From: Zelonia costaricensis
Taxonomy: Eukaryota > Euglenozoa > Kinetoplastea > Trypanosomatida > Trypanosomatidae
NCBI GenBank assembly: GCA_030849075.1
Contig: JASAOO010003309.1
Coordinates: 1-39,191, forward strand
Length of the DNA stretch: 39,191 bases
Direction: 5' to 3'
The position numbers were made by a program, and so were the translations under genes. Numbering within the stretch: the first letter of the stretch is position 1; each line of letters begins with the position of its first letter. A model generated the notes under the pieces. The model saw only the letters and a program-made list of their open reading frames with translations, had not been told where the DNA came from and did not search any database. This document shows positions 9,506 to 18,671 of the stretch, piece after piece.

Positions 9506-11248
9506 ATGAACCGCGGCGTAGCAGTCAAGATCAAGTACTTCGATGACAATGGCGGCTGGTCGGAGCGCAAGAGCGCCGCGGCGAGCAGCGCGGTGTTTGC
9601 GCTGAAGAACATCACGGTGGCGAATGTGGACATGAATCACGTAGACACCGCGGATGTCGACCGCCTCCAGGAGCTTGTCATCGCCAGTGCACCGACGGCG
9701 GTGGTGCTGCAGAACGTGTCCCCGTCCACGCTGGGCCGCATCAAGAGTTATACGCAGATCCGCAAGGCCTACGCGGTGATGGAGACGAGTCGGTGCGAGC
9801 AGCAGGAGGACAGCACGATCGCGCTGCTCCGCCTCGGCCTGCAGTGCGAGCCAACCGAGGTGCCCAAGACAGACGGCAAGCAGGCGTTCCGTGCGCTGGT
9901 GCAGGTGAACATCCGCATTCTCAACGGGCCCTCACTCTCCATCACGGTGCTGCACATGGAGCCTGGCGCGTCGCGCCGCCTCACCTTTGCCATGGCGCTC
10001 CTGCGCGCCCACCCGAACGTCGACATCGCCGTGCTGCTCAGCAACGTGACGGAGGGCATGGTGCTCACCGAGGACCCGTACCGCGAGCTGCAGACGAACC
10101 GCGCGACGGCCGGGTTCGTGGATGTCATGGAGGAGGGCATGGAGCGGGCGTCGAACTGGACGACGCCGTGGACGATGTGGCTGAAGAGCCCCAAGTACAG
10201 CGTGGCGGCCTCGGCGGCGGAGCTGTTCGTGGGGCAGGAGCCGCGCTACCTCTCCACTACCATCGTCCCGCGCGGGCAGGCGAACTCGACCATCACGATC
10301 CCCATGCCGCGCAGCGCCAAGTCGGGGCGCGGCAAGAGCCCAACCGGCCAGCCCACGCCGGGCACCCCGTCCCAGCCGCTCGCCGACCCCGCTATCCTCA
10401 GCGCAGAGACGGCCAAGACGCCGACGCCGACGCCGCAGACAAACTCGTCCGCGACGGAGATCATCCAGCGCCTCATGCGGCAGCAGCAGCAGCAGCAGCA
10501 GCCCATGCAGCCGAGGTGGAAGCTGGCGCACTCCTTTGTGCTCAAGGGGAGTGACACGAAGCTTTCGGCGATGGAGGCCCTCTTCGACGTCTCCAGCCAC
10601 TTCGCCAACGTGAACGACGCGGTCGACGCGCTCAACTCGAAGGTGCTCAACTGGCCCGCTGCCTTCTGCGTCGTGCACAACACGGTGCTGTGCGCCGACA
10701 CGGTCGAGCACTGCGACCGCCAAGCCTTCCGCCGCTACGTGCGCGACAACAAGACGAACACCAACCTCAACGCCCAGATGTTTGCTGCGACGACGGCGTT
10801 CGCGGCTGCTGTGGCCGCCGCGCCGATTGTGACGCCGGCTGCCGCTGCGTCGGCTGGGCAGTCGGCCACGATGCTGCCGGCCGCGGACAAGCAGTGGAGC
10901 AAGGCGACGAACTCGCGCAGCGACATGGACGACTTCCTCACCTTCCAGCGGCAGCTGAAGGAGTCGGTGCGGCGGGAGTGGCACGAGTCGAGCTGTGTCA
11001 TCGTCTATCAGATCACACCGCGCGAAATGAAGTTCAACATCACGCCCGCCATCGGCCTCGCCAAGGACAACCTCAAGAAGGCCATCCATTGCCTGAACCG
11101 CTCCAAGACGACGTCGAAGGAGACGAACCCGCTGCACGACTACCCATACGACTACGCCCTTCTGTTCTCTGTGGAGCGGCAGGGGTACTGGCTCATTGCC
11201 GCCTCGCATGTGCCGTGCGACATCGTGGCGTGCCGCATGGTGGTCTAG
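9506..11248 (+). CDS. conserved-type protein with a degenerate EEP-like N-terminal domain
   Basis: 580 residues; no signal peptide or membrane helix. I know no named family for it. In residues 30-220 the order of motifs resembles an endonuclease/exonuclease/phosphatase fold: a strand ending in Asn (ITVANVDM, N40), VVLQNV (Q69-N70, where active enzymes have Gln-Glu), STIALLRLGL, VLHMEPG (H150), LLSNV (177-181, where active enzymes have GDxN), then GFVDVMEE. The metal-binding Glu and Asp would be missing, so if the fold is right this is a non-catalytic relative. A disordered Pro/Thr/Ser linker (about 265-320) and seven Gln in a row (about 326-332) follow, then a globular C-terminal part ending at TAG. 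The ATG is the first of the frame. It lies alone between two large gaps. The fold assignment is inference. Confidence 0.85.
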   Translation: MNRGVAVKIKYFDDNGGWSERKSAAASSAVFALKNITVANVDMNHVDTADVDRLQELVIASAPTAVVLQNVSPSTLGRIKSYTQIRKAYAVMETSRCEQQEDSTIALLRLGLQCEPTEVPKTDGKQAFRALVQVNIRILNGPSLSITVLHMEPGASRRLTFAMALLRAHPNVDIAVLLSNVTEGMVLTEDPYRELQTNRATAGFVDVMEEGMERASNWTTPWTMWLKSPKYSVAASAAELFVGQEPRYLSTTIVPRGQANSTITIPMPRSAKSGRGKSPTGQPTPGTPSQPLADPAILSAETAKTPTPTPQTNSSATEIIQRLMRQQQQQQQPMQPRWKLAHSFVLKGSDTKLSAMEALFDVSSHFANVNDAVDALNSKVLNWPAAFCVVHNTVLCADTVEHCDRQAFRRYVRDNKTNTNLNAQMFAATTAFAAAVAAAPIVTPAAAASAGQSATMLPAADKQWSKATNSRSDMDDFLTFQRQLKESVRREWHESSCVIVYQITPREMKFNITPAIGLAKDNLKKAIHCLNRSKTTSKETNPLHDYPYDYALLFSVERQGYWLIAASHVPCDIVACRMVV

Positions 11249-11396
11249 GACACTGTTGGGGCCGCGGTGCCCTAGAGCTAGGGAGGGGGGGGGAGCGTGC
11301 GTGAGTGCGTGTGTGCAAGCTACGTCCACCTCGCCGCGCGGCCGCTCATAGACACCTGCGGCTCTTTGCGTGTTGGTCTGAGGGGACGCTCTTGGG

Positions 11397-11441
11397 ACTG
11401 GGGAGGGGGGAAGGAGAGGGGGGGGCGGGAGGGGCCGGGGG
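11397..11441 (+). other. G-rich block with G-quadruplex potential
   Basis: Repeated runs of four or more G (including GGGG, GGGGGG, GGGGGGGG and GGGGG) fall within about 45 bases, 150 bases after the stop codon of the preceding gene, in its presumed 3' UTR. Confidence 0.5.
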
Positions 11442-11488
11442 TTGTGGAGGTCGGCAAGAAAGAATGGGAGACGTCGAGTGCAAAGCGG

Positions 11489-11525
11489 GTGTGTGTGTGT
11501 GCGTGTGTGTGTGTGTGTGTGTGTG
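11489..11525 (+). repeat. TG microsatellite
   Basis: Nearly pure TG dinucleotide repeat of about 37 bases with one GCG interruption, in the 3' flank of the 9506-11248 gene. Confidence 0.9.
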
Positions 11526-13946
11526 CAGGCCCAGGTGCTGCACGCACGCACGCGTGCATCGTAGCGTTGCGTGTTGTGGTGCTCGCTGCTGCTGCCCACT
11601 TGGGCTCTACAGCGGTGTCCGTAGTCGTGCATTTCTTATCTTCTCTCTTTCGCTCTCACAGCTCCACGCAGCACGGCGGAGCCCCGGTTGACGGTGCTCG
11701 CGCTTCCGCCTCTCCGCCTGCCTCGACTCCCTCCCTCTCCTCCTCCTCCTTCCTCTACCGCCACTCACGCTGTCTGCGGTGAGCCAGTGCGCGTTGCTCC
11801 CGTTCCCTGCCGCCCCGTCCCGTGTCGGGACTGCCGTTCACGACCCGCCTTGCGCCCGCCTGCAACGCGCAGCTCGACAACGCCGCGCATCGTGTGTGTA
11901 TCGCGTTGTCGTTTCTCTTCTCTCTCTGCCGGTGCGTTGACGCACCAGAGGGAGGCGCCTGCGCTGTTGCGGCGAGCCTCGGTTCTCTTCTTTGGGTTTG
12001 TCTCCGCGTCGTGGCGGCGCCGCAGCTGCGGCAGCGCGCGTTGCTGCCCGCTCCCCTCCCACACCCCATGTTCCCCCTCTGTGTCTTCTCTCTTGTCTTG
12101 TAGTTTACTTGCCGTGCCGTTGCTCGTGCCCAACGCGACTCCGCAGAGTGCGGCGCAAGTGGTGAGGGACCGATGGCGACGCGTGGTGGCGCACCAGCGA
12201 CTGGGCCAGTCGCGCATGTTGTGCACGCAGCTGTGTTGGAGGCCGAACACGGAGATGGTGCAGGGAATGCACGTGCGTGTACGCGCGGTGCCTCCTCCAC
12301 GCCGGGCACGGAGACGCGCTTCTTGTGAGCTGTAGTGCGTGCTGTTTCGGTTCTGTGAGCGGGAGCTGCCTCCCCCTGCTCCTCTCTCCAATTCACAACG
12401 CCAGCACCGGCGCCGCCGTGGCACAAGAAGCCGGTGGCCGTTAGTACGTGTTTGTATGTGTGTGTGTGTGCGCGCGCGTACGTGTATGTTTGTGTGCGTA
12501 TGCTCTTGTAGCTGTGCTGTCCCAGTGTTTTCGGGGGACGGCTGTGTTGGCACGCGTCGCCGTTGTGGTGATGGTGTGCCGGTGGTGGTACGTGCGTGCG
12601 CGCGCGTGGGTGCGTGTGTGTCGACGTTGACGCGCGTGACGGCGCCAGGCTGCTGCTCTTCTTTCTTCCCATCCCCCCTTTCTCTATTTTGGATTCGCGG
12701 TGTGTGTGAGCGGCGCTTCCGTGCAGCGCAACTTGTGTGTGTGTTTCTGTTTTGTTTTCCCCCTCGCCTTGTCTTTCCCTCTTCTCGTGTGCGACTCGCC
12801 GTGAGTTTGTGTGGCGGTGTGGTGGCCTTGCTCCGTGGCTTGTCTTGTGCAAACTCAGCTGCGCTCTCGTCGGTTTGCGGCGTTGTGCCTGGTCTCTCCT
12901 CCCTTTTTTCGCCTCCTCGCCTACGCGCGCGTTGTTGCGCGAGCAGCTTTGCGTGTCTACGCGTGACTGTGTGGCTGCGCGTGACTGCGTTGGTGTTTGT
13001 GTCGCTCGGCCGCTGGCTGCTGATGCGACGGCAGGGCGACGGGCAGTCTCGCTCCACTCGTCCTTTGTCCTTCTCTCACGCACCCTCACTCACACACACA
13101 TACACACACACACATTTGTCCACACGTATTTTTGTTACCTGTTCCTCACCTACCGCGGCGTGCGCGGACTTCTTTGCTGTTGAGTGCGTGTGTGTGTGCG
13201 TGTGTGAGTGAGTGTGCGTCTTCGCCTTTGTAACAAAACCAGCCAAAGCCTCTTTGCCCTCACTTCTCCTCTTCCTCCCCTGTGCAGGGGATGCTCAGTC
13301 GCTCGTCGTGTTCATCTCAAGCTCCATCTACAAGCCAGAAAGAGAAAAGAACAGGCGCCATGCACCGGAAGCGACCCGGCTACAGAGACGCGGAGTTTGC
13401 AGTCCACACCGCCTCCGGGTGTGCGCCACACCAAAGCGACTCGGCTGTAACTGCCATCATCCCGTTGGATTTTGGCCCTATGGCCTCTACGAGACCTCAC
13501 GGGCAGCCCTCTGCCGCTCTGGTGCGCGAGATGCAAGCGTTGAACGAGTGCGGCCTGTTTGTTCCGATCCCTTGCCGGCGCGCCGAACGCGGATGCGCTT
13601 CGTCGTGCCGCGTCGCGCTGTCTTCGGTCGCCACCGGTGAGTGAAGGCGGCGGGCCATGCCTCGTGAATGGGGAAGAGAGAGATAGAGAACTGGGCGGTG
13701 GTGCTCTCGCCGCGCTCGCACTTTTCAAGGTCCCTTCACACCACGTATTTCTCTTCTGCTCACTTGCGTTCCCTCTACCCCACGCCTTTATCCACACCGC
13801 CCTGCGGATGTGCTTGCCGGCACTTCGACATCGCCGCGCCTTGATCCCTACCGCGCTGTGCACGGAACGCTCCGCTGCCGCTTTGAGGTGTTGGCCTCTC
13901 GCGCTCCGTATGCAAGTGCTGCCGACCCCCTCGTCTCTTCCCCGCC

Positions 13947-14561
13947 ATGGCCTCTGGCACGTGCTCGAGTGCTTCCAGTGTGGTGTGGCCTGCGAGCCTT
14001 CTCCTGGCAGTGAGGCGCCACCTCGACCACGTCGAGGACGCCGTGGCGCCCAGCATTCCCCCGATGCCGTCATCGGCGCCGACCATCTTCGACTTCTTTG
14101 AAACACACCACGACGCCATCGCAGCCGCGATGCAGCGCCGCGGCTTCGATCCGTCCGCCACGGAGTGCTGCACCGCATTTCTGGTGGGGGTGCTGGAGCA
14201 GTCCTGCGCGCTGTCCTTCCTGCTGTCGCGCGAGCGGCGCATCATCGCGCTGACGGTGCGGCAGGTGGAGAAGCGGCTGCTCAGCAAGGCGCGCACCAAC
14301 GTCGACGACACAAAGCGGCGCCGCCTCGACGAGAGGCCAGCCAGCGAGTCGCGCTACGCCCGGGTGCTGACGCTGGAGTACCTGCTGCGCCTGTACGTTT
14401 CGCTGCCCATGATCCTCGAGCATTACGACAAGCTCTGGAACGCCGCGATGCCGCTGCACGCCGCGGCCCCGATCTGGGGCTTCGTCAATGCCACCATGGA
14501 GATCCTCAGCGCCGACCCGCGCCTCTTCTCCCCCACCACTCAGTACGTCCCGCTTCGCTGA
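13947..14561 (+). CDS. MRG-domain protein (MRG15/Eaf3-like, without chromodomain)
   Basis: 204 residues. The C-terminal part has the MRG signature: VLTLEYLLRLYVSLP at residues 140-154 corresponds to the conserved segment that reads roughly YGAEHLLRLFV in MRG15, and is followed by a final helix and LFSPTTQYVPL, close to the LFS...Y.VAP ending of MRG proteins. Upstream, residues about 47-110 (FDFFETHHDAIAAAM; CTAFLVGVLEQSCAL; RRIIALTVRQVEKRL) fit the helices of the same domain. MRG proteins are scaffold subunits of histone acetyltransferase and deacetylase complexes and bind partner proteins through this domain. Only about 45 residues precede the domain, so there is no room for the chromodomain that reads methylated histone H3. 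The start is the only ATG at the beginning of the frame, with a good GCCATGG context. The family call is from motif alignment by eye. Confidence 0.85.
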   Translation: MASGTCSSASSVVWPASLLLAVRRHLDHVEDAVAPSIPPMPSSAPTIFDFFETHHDAIAAAMQRRGFDPSATECCTAFLVGVLEQSCALSFLLSRERRIIALTVRQVEKRLLSKARTNVDDTKRRRLDERPASESRYARVLTLEYLLRLYVSLPMILEHYDKLWNAAMPLHAAAPIWGFVNATMEILSADPRLFSPTTQYVPLR

Positions 14562-15188
14562 GGCCACGACCGTGGCATTCGACACGACTCGCTCTGTGCA
14601 CCTTTCTGCCAACGCAACTCCAGAGAAACTCGACGAGCATCGCCCGCCCCTCGCGCGCTCTCTCCCCTATCGAGCTGTTTGCCCCATTTCATTGGCGGTG
14701 CGGACGAGCAGCGTCCTCTTTGTGCCCACAATGGAGGTCGCAGGGACGGGGAGGGAGACGCACCGAGTCCCGCACATCGCCTCGACACCCCAAATGCGAA
14801 GCAAGCGTCTGTGCCGATGTCGGCAGACAGCACACACAGCGCATTGCTCACAGGGGGGGTGGGGGCGGTCCTCTGCATCGCCCCTTCAGCAATGAGCGCA
14901 TGTCACCCCTCCTTCCCCTTCCGCCTCCATCTCTCTCCGAGTGGCACACTCCTCCCGTCCTGTCATACACACACACACACAGATGCACAGGAGCTTTCAC
15001 ACCCGCACATCCACAGAGAAGTACCAGCGCATCCATCGTGCGCACACACCGAAGAGCTGGGCAGCACGCAGCATCCACTCCTTCTCTCGTTGCACCCCCC
15101 CTCCCCCTCCGACACAGAGGCACGGAGAAGCGGCACAACCTCACAACTCCCCCCCCTTCGACTGTTTGCTTCCCTCCCGCCCCCTGCA
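14562..15188. other. intergenic region before BRCA2
   Basis: No gene seen. The BRCA2 frame is open through this region and has two earlier ATGs (about 14817 and 14892), but the encoded stretch is low-complexity (His-Thr, Pro, Ser) and lies upstream of a good splice acceptor. A short CA repeat lies near 14967-14982. Confidence 0.6.
15090..15117 (+). promoter_or_regulatory. polypyrimidine tract and AG, candidate trans-splice acceptor of BRCA2
   Basis: A C-rich pyrimidine run (about 15094-15110) is followed by the first AG at 15116-15117. Between it and the ATG at 15189 lie 71 bases. Use of this site would exclude the upstream in-frame ATGs and supports the chosen start. Confidence 0.45.
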
Positions 15189-18100
15189 ATGAAGGAGATC
15201 GCGTGCCCGCACTGCACCTTCCTCAACGCCGCCAACAGGGTGAAGTGCGGCGTCTGTCTGCGCCTCCTGCGCAAGCGGGAACGCAGCGTGCACAAGGACG
15301 GCGCGTCGTCATCTGAGACGCCCACGGCGTCGACTTCGCCCCAGCCGTCCAACAACGCCCACGCGAGCGATGAGCCACCTCAGGCGGCGCCGCACAGTGA
15401 CGGGGCGCCCGCCAGGCCACTGGCCACGCCGCCAGCCCTGCCGCCTCCGGCTCCGCCCTCCGCCGCCCCGCCGCTTGTAGCGACGCTCTTCGCGACAGCG
15501 TCAGGCAAGCCCGTGACGGTACGCCGCGAGTCGCTGCATAAAGCGGCGGAGCGGCTCGGCGACACCGTCGGCCCCGACGGGACCGAGCGCGTGCCAACTC
15601 TCTTCGAGACGGCGAGCGGCAAGGCGGTGACGGTGCAGCGGCAGTCGCTGGAGAAGGCGCGCACTGCCCTCAGCGGCGCCGAGGACGGCGAGGACGTGCC
15701 GCCGCCGTCCTCGTCGAGTGTGCCGACGCTCTTTGCCACCGCCTCCGGCACTGCCGTGCGCGTGTCGCGGGCCGCGCTGCAACATTCTGCGGAGCGTCTG
15801 CAAGAGACGCGCTCGCTCGAGGACCCAGCCGACCCCCCAGCGACCCCCACGGAGGGGCCGCGCACCGCTCCCGCTGCGGCGAGTCCAGCAGCGACGGACT
15901 GCGCAGCCGCTGCGCCGCTCCTCGCCACCGCCACGACGTCTCTCGGGCTGGGCGTACGGCGGCGCGGCTTCGTGCCGCCGCAGCGGCGTCTCAGCACCCC
16001 CACCGCGGCGTTGAAGCCGCCGCCGTCTGCAGCGCCTTCGCCCGCATCAAGCACAAGCCTTCCCCCACTTCGACTTTCCACCGATGCGTGTACGTCACGC
16101 GGCGTCTCGCCAGTCCCGCCGCTGGCGTCCCTCGCCACGCTGGCCTTCGCCTTCACCGCCACAGACTGCGGCAGCTCCTTGGCTGCCCTTCTCGGCGTGC
16201 GTGGCGCTGACGCGGTGGAGCTGCACCACTGGCACGGCGCGCTTCTCAAGCTCGGTGCCAGCGCGAAGCACTGCACCCTCGAGTGGTGCCGCCACGCCGT
16301 CGCCTCTGCCATGGCACGAGCGCGCTTCATGGCGAGTGCCACAGCGGGCAACCCTAACCCCTTCTTCTCCGCCGCGACGGTGCTGTTGTGCGTGATGCAG
16401 CTGTACAACACGGAGGTCGTGGACGGCGAGCGGCCAGCGCTGCGCAAGGTGGCTGAGGGCGACATCCCGAGCGCCTCCTTGATGGTCCTGTACCTGTCCT
16501 CCGTGTGCGAGGAGCGCAGCGCACCCCACATGCGCATCGTCACCCTCTGCGACGGCGTCTACCACCTCCGCGCAACGTGCGATGTGCCGCTGAGCAACTT
16601 GATTCGCGAGGGGGTGCTGCAGCCTGGTCAGAAGATTGCCGTGTGCGGCGCCAAGTCGCTGCTGCATGGCCAGTGCACGCCGACGGAGTGCACGGGGCAG
16701 GTGGCGCTGGGCATCAACTACAACTGCGTGCGCGCGGTGGCGGTCCACACGCCTCTGGGGGTGTGCCACGGCGAACCGCTGCCGCTGCCGCTCTCGCTGG
16801 TGCACCCGCTAGGCGGACTTGTTCCCGCCATCGAGGGCGTCGTGGCGCGTGTGCTGCCGACCTTCTTCATCGCGCAGGCGGTCGACGAGGCACCGGCGTC
16901 GGCGGACGGCACCCGCCCAGCGCGGGACCGCAGCATCAAGACGGTGCGCAACCTCCACTCTCAGCTACAAGTCAGCGATCGGCTGCAGCGCGAGGCGGAA
17001 GCGGCGGCTGAGGGTGCCGTGCCCGCAGAGGCGAGGCCGCTGTCGCGGGTGACGTCGCTGCTGATTGTGAAGGACGGCGCCGAGGCCCTCGTGCAGCAGT
17101 GGGAGACGGTGGAGGAGCGCGGCGCCGTCACGGACGAGGACGGCGGCACCTCTCTGCCCGCGGAGGGGAGCTGGGTGACCTTGTACGCCGTCAACCCCGC
17201 CAAGTCGCGCACCGCGGCGGCACCCTTCTCCCGGGCTAAGCTGTTTTTCTCAGCGCGCAAGCTGCACTACGTGCCGTCGCGGCGACCGCTGCGGCACATG
17301 CGGCACATCTGGCGTGCCGCCGCAGACCACGACGGCAGCGTCGGTGTTGGCGGCGCGGTGGACGTGTGCGGGCTGTATGTGGGAAGCCACCGCAGCCAGC
17401 ACGGCACCTTCGCGATGGTGCTGATGGAAGGCGACACGTACGCGCTGTTGCAGCTGCCTGTCCTCTCTGCGGGGAGGAGCCTCACGCTGCCGCTGCCCAC
17501 GGCGGAGCGTGTGCCGCTGGCTGTGATGAACGCCACGTTCCTCACCGCTGAGGACGCCGTGGCCGGCTCCGACTGCTGCCGCCTCTTCGCAAACGAGTAC
17601 ACCACGGTGACACAGCGATCGACGCAGGCGAACGTGAAGGAGGCACTCGCCGCCGCCGTATCGCTGCGGGCGCTGATCGAGGCCGCACCGCACCGCTATG
17701 CTGCGCGCAGGTCCGAGATTGCACGGTGCCTCGACGAGGGGGTCCCCACCTCTGGCGCGTCCACGGGCGGCGGCGGCACCGCAGCAGCGCCAGGCTGTGA
17801 TGCCCCGTCGGCGCCGGAGATGCCGACCGACGCCGCGCGGGACGCCCCACTCGCGGTCGCGTCTGCTGCTGCTGCCGTCGCGGGGACGGGCTTTGGCACA
17901 GCCGCGGCGCCCGCTGAGCGGGAGGGGCGCGTGCCGTACTACTTGCGCCAGGGCAGTGGCGGCGCAGGGCCTACGCGGCTGCGAGGGGTGCAGCTGCCGC
18001 CCTCTCCACACGCGGCGGCTGGCGCCGGCGCGGGGCGGCCGCTCGTGCAGCCCTCGTCGCCGCCGACTTGCGTCCCGCCTGCGCTGGCCCACGCCCCGCC

Positions 18101-18671
18101 GGCAGCGCATCGCGGCCACTACGGCAACGTCGCGGACCTCGTGTTTCTCGCCGACCCGCGACTGAATCGGCGCGGCTGGCACCCGCTCGGCGAGGCGTTG
18201 CTCGGCGCCACCCACCCCTGCGAGGCCTTCGCGCGCGTGCAGCTGTGCCTGCGCCTGTCCGCCAACTCGGACGACGACGTCACGTGCCGCGTGGAGGAGA
18301 GAGCTGCGCTGGGGGCGCTGCTGGAGAGCGTGTGCCCGCTGCAGGAGTTGTGCTCCGTGATCGCTGATGAGCGGCACATCGACGTCTCGCTGGTGCGGAG
18401 CGAGCGGGTCTCGCGGTGGCGGCGGCAGGCAGCGACGACGCTGTGGTGGCGCTTCTTCGCGGACTCGCGCGAGCTCTCCGCCGCTGCCGATCTGGAGTGC
18501 GCGCCGGAGCAGTACCTCTGGTGGCTGCCCGGGGAGTGGGCGGAGGCGATGCGCACTGTCGCGGCAAAGCTGCAGGGGGCCTTCTTCTTCTTCTCAATCA
18601 ACAACGGCGCGCTGCGTCGTGTGCGTCTCATCGCCGAGTCGTGCGACGTGGCGGAGCTGCCGTGGGAGTGA
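15189..18671 (+). CDS. BRCA2: BRCA2 recombination mediator
   Basis: 1160 residues. BRCA2 loads RAD51 on single-stranded DNA in homologous recombination. Three BRC-type motifs are visible: FATASGK (101-107), FETASGK (139-145) and FATASGT (182-188), each followed by V.V.R..L; the third has Thr for the usual Lys. The DNA-binding domain follows: a helical domain near 335-380 (VELHHWHGALLKLG) that in other species binds DSS1, and OB1 from about 415 (RPALRKVAEGDIPS, then CDGVYHLRATCDVPL and GQKIAVCGAKSL). A possible further OB fold lies near 715-760 (GAVDVCGLYVGSHRSQ). The last 400 residues are less clear. At the very N-terminus is a four-Cys finger, C6-x2-C9-T-F-x2-N13-x6-C20-x2-C23, of the RanBP2/NZF type but without the leading Trp. 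The protein is much shorter than vertebrate BRCA2, as in other protists. It sits between the MRG gene and ASF1. Confidence 0.95.
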   Translation: MKEIACPHCTFLNAANRVKCGVCLRLLRKRERSVHKDGASSSETPTASTSPQPSNNAHASDEPPQAAPHSDGAPARPLATPPALPPPAPPSAAPPLVATLFATASGKPVTVRRESLHKAAERLGDTVGPDGTERVPTLFETASGKAVTVQRQSLEKARTALSGAEDGEDVPPPSSSSVPTLFATASGTAVRVSRAALQHSAERLQETRSLEDPADPPATPTEGPRTAPAAASPAATDCAAAAPLLATATTSLGLGVRRRGFVPPQRRLSTPTAALKPPPSAAPSPASSTSLPPLRLSTDACTSRGVSPVPPLASLATLAFAFTATDCGSSLAALLGVRGADAVELHHWHGALLKLGASAKHCTLEWCRHAVASAMARARFMASATAGNPNPFFSAATVLLCVMQLYNTEVVDGERPALRKVAEGDIPSASLMVLYLSSVCEERSAPHMRIVTLCDGVYHLRATCDVPLSNLIREGVLQPGQKIAVCGAKSLLHGQCTPTECTGQVALGINYNCVRAVAVHTPLGVCHGEPLPLPLSLVHPLGGLVPAIEGVVARVLPTFFIAQAVDEAPASADGTRPARDRSIKTVRNLHSQLQVSDRLQREAEAAAEGAVPAEARPLSRVTSLLIVKDGAEALVQQWETVEERGAVTDEDGGTSLPAEGSWVTLYAVNPAKSRTAAAPFSRAKLFFSARKLHYVPSRRPLRHMRHIWRAAADHDGSVGVGGAVDVCGLYVGSHRSQHGTFAMVLMEGDTYALLQLPVLSAGRSLTLPLPTAERVPLAVMNATFLTAEDAVAGSDCCRLFANEYTTVTQRSTQANVKEALAAAVSLRALIEAAPHRYAARRSEIARCLDEGVPTSGASTGGGGTAAAPGCDAPSAPEMPTDAARDAPLAVASAAAAVAGTGFGTAAAPAEREGRVPYYLRQGSGGAGPTRLRGVQLPPSPHAAAGAGAGRPLVQPSSPPTCVPPALAHAPPAAHRGHYGNVADLVFLADPRLNRRGWHPLGEALLGATHPCEAFARVQLCLRLSANSDDDVTCRVEERAALGALLESVCPLQELCSVIADERHIDVSLVRSERVSRWRRQAATTLWWRFFADSRELSAAADLECAPEQYLWWLPGEWAEAMRTVAAKLQGAFFFFSINNGALRRVRLIAESCDVAELPWE

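Larger units (their letters stand above)
11249..13946. other. long intergenic region (2.7 kb), no supported gene
   Basis: No ORF here looks real. The long antisense ORFs (about 430-440 codons, 11755-13089, two frames) are Arg/Thr/His-rich reversals of T/G-rich DNA. The left half is G- and TG-rich, the middle is rich in GTG/TGT words, and pyrimidine tracts appear near 13240-13285 and 13740-13800, upstream of the MRG gene. The stretch 13310-13640 is less repetitive than its surroundings, but I see no gene or known element in it. Confidence 0.55.

Noticed and set aside
11755..13089. Long antisense ORFs of about 430-440 codons in two frames
   Set aside because: They are Arg/Thr/His-rich translations of G/T-rich non-coding DNA, overlap each other, have no domain, and run against the direction of every supported gene.
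14679..15188. N-terminal extension of BRCA2 using in-frame ATGs near 14817 and 14892
   Set aside because: The added sequence is low-complexity and lies upstream of a good pyrimidine tract and AG at 15116; the zinc finger begins directly after the ATG at 15189.
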